In this document: positions 14,443-14,830 of the stretch, piece by piece | Layout of the letters: each line of letters opens with the position of its first letter | How positions within the stretch are numbered: position 1 is the first letter of the stretch | DNA from: Phycisphaerae bacterium | GTDB lineage: Bacteria; Planctomycetota; Phycisphaerae; UBA1845; UTPLA1 | Reading direction: 5' to 3' | NCBI GenBank assembly: GCA_016935885.1 | Contig: JAFGQA010000161.1 | Coordinates: forward strand, 1 to 14,830 | DNA: 14,830 nucleotides | The notes under the pieces: model-generated | The model's input: only the letters and a program-made list of their open reading frames with translations | The model's database searches: none | What the model was told of the DNA's origin: nothing | Program-made: the position numbers and the translations under genes

Positions 14443-14646
14443 TCTTAGCCGGACTTCCTCCTCTACGGGACCGATACAAACCGCGAAAGCATGGCACGGT
14501 GTATTCCGTTTGAAACTTGGGGAGGCGAGGGGTGCTGAGTGGGGAAACCATCCCGACAACCCGCCCGTACCAAGAATGGCGGAGGGCTCCCTGGAGGCCC
14601 AAATGAAACGAACCGTCCTCGCACGTTGAGGCGGTCGAATATCGGA

Positions 14647-14663
14647 ATCCCACCACGTGGGAT
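14647..14663. promoter_or_regulatory. Hairpin upstream of the secreted-protein gene
   Basis: ATCCCAC and GTGGGAT form a perfect 7-base stem around a CAC loop, 71 bases before the next start codon. It could be the terminator of an upstream unit or part of the leader of the secreted-protein gene. No U-run follows, so a simple terminator is unlikely. Confidence 0.35.
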
Positions 14664-14734
14664 CGAGCCAGTGTACAGGTGCACATCGTGAGCCTTGTGC
14701 ATCACTAATCTCATGCATCAGTAAGGAGTCATCA

Positions 14735-14830
14735 ATGCGACTGAAAACTGTCTGGACGCCCACAATCGCCCCCATCCTGGCCGCCGCCACCCTGGTGGCG
14801 ATCTGCTTCTCCACAGTGCTTGCCGAGCCC
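14735..14830 (+). CDS. 5' end of a secreted protein gene (partial, runs off the window)
   Basis: Thirty-two codons are visible from ATG 14735. AAGGAG at 14723-14728 lies six bases upstream, an excellent ribosome site that fixes the start. The peptide begins MRLKTVWTPTIAP with a basic N-terminus, then has a hydrophobic core (ILAAATLVAICFS) and ends TVLAEP, a textbook signal peptide with likely cleavage after VLA. The mature protein begins at the window edge, so its function cannot be judged. Its orientation is away from topA, and it shares the 623-base spacer with it. Confidence 0.8.
   Translation, partial: MRLKTVWTPTIAPILAAATLVAICFSTVLAEP

Larger units (their letters stand above)
14112..14734. 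other. 623-base divergent spacer with repeats
   Basis: No gene is supported here. Moving right, the spacer holds the topA leader, a GTGGCAC-family hairpin with its companion block (14199-14252), a TCCGAA-type low-complexity tract (14350-14442), and a hairpin at 14647-14663. GCATGGCACGG occurs twice (14160 and 14488). Just before the next gene, TGCATCA occurs twice (14698-14704 and 14714-14720). A long minus-strand frame (14296-14814) crosses the spacer, but its sequence is translated repeat and looks non-coding. Confidence 0.65.

Noticed and set aside
14490..14510. Possible sigma-54 promoter from TGGCAC at 14491
   Set aside because: The -12 region reads ATTCC instead of containing the required GC at the right spacing. 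The TGGCAC in other spacer positions belongs to the hairpin repeat.
14296..14814. 172-codon minus-strand open frame in the right-hand spacer
   Set aside because: It contains the translated low-complexity pattern (RISDFG type) and overlaps the ribosome site and signal peptide of the convincing plus-strand gene at 14735.

Overview
The window is GC-rich bacterial chromosomal DNA with long genes, bulky intergenic spacers full of small inverted repeats, and no RNA genes, insertion sequences or CRISPR array that I can recognise. Repeat style (GTGGCAC-type hairpins, GCTGATT-type and TCCGAA-type low-complexity tracts), a topoisomerase I with a long multi-zinc-finger tail, and an exopolysaccharide locus of the exosortase A/PEP-CTERM-associated type together suggest a planctomycete or a related Gram-negative lineage. 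This is an inference from style, not a taxonomic call.

Positions 87-4841 (minus strand) hold a four-gene exopolysaccharide cluster, transcribed in the order: Wza-like outer-membrane export lipoprotein, Wzz/GumC-like chain-length protein, CpsD-type tyrosine autokinase, FemAB/GNAT-type acyltransferase. The gaps are 71, 28 and 51 bases, as in an operon. A 524-base divergent spacer separates it from a plus-strand gene at 5366-10432. That gene encodes a 1688-residue protein whose first ~270 residues are an ExeA-like AAA+ ATPase of the kind found beside PEP-CTERM polysaccharide loci. The rest is a ~1140-residue helical domain with a clear 18-residue period, a Pro/Ala-rich tether and a short helical C-terminal tail. 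These five genes plausibly act together: the kinase and chain-length protein control polymerisation, the Wza-like protein exports, the ATPase couples or organises the machine, and the FemAB-like enzyme modifies a product. No polymerase, flippase, glycosyltransferase or exosortase lies in the window.

Positions 10433-10796 form a convergent spacer dense in hairpins and dispersed repeats. Positions 10797-14111 (minus) encode DNA topoisomerase I (1104 residues, six C-terminal zinc fingers). Two extra segments inside this protein appear to derive from the same kinds of repeat that fill the spacers; one matches a spacer copy at 26 of 30 bases. Positions 14112-14734 are a second repeat-bearing spacer, and at 14735 a new plus-strand gene for a secreted protein begins and runs off the window.

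The two observations most worth a second look are the ATPase fused to a giant 18-residue-repeat rod, and the in-frame capture of intergenic repeat DNA by topA.
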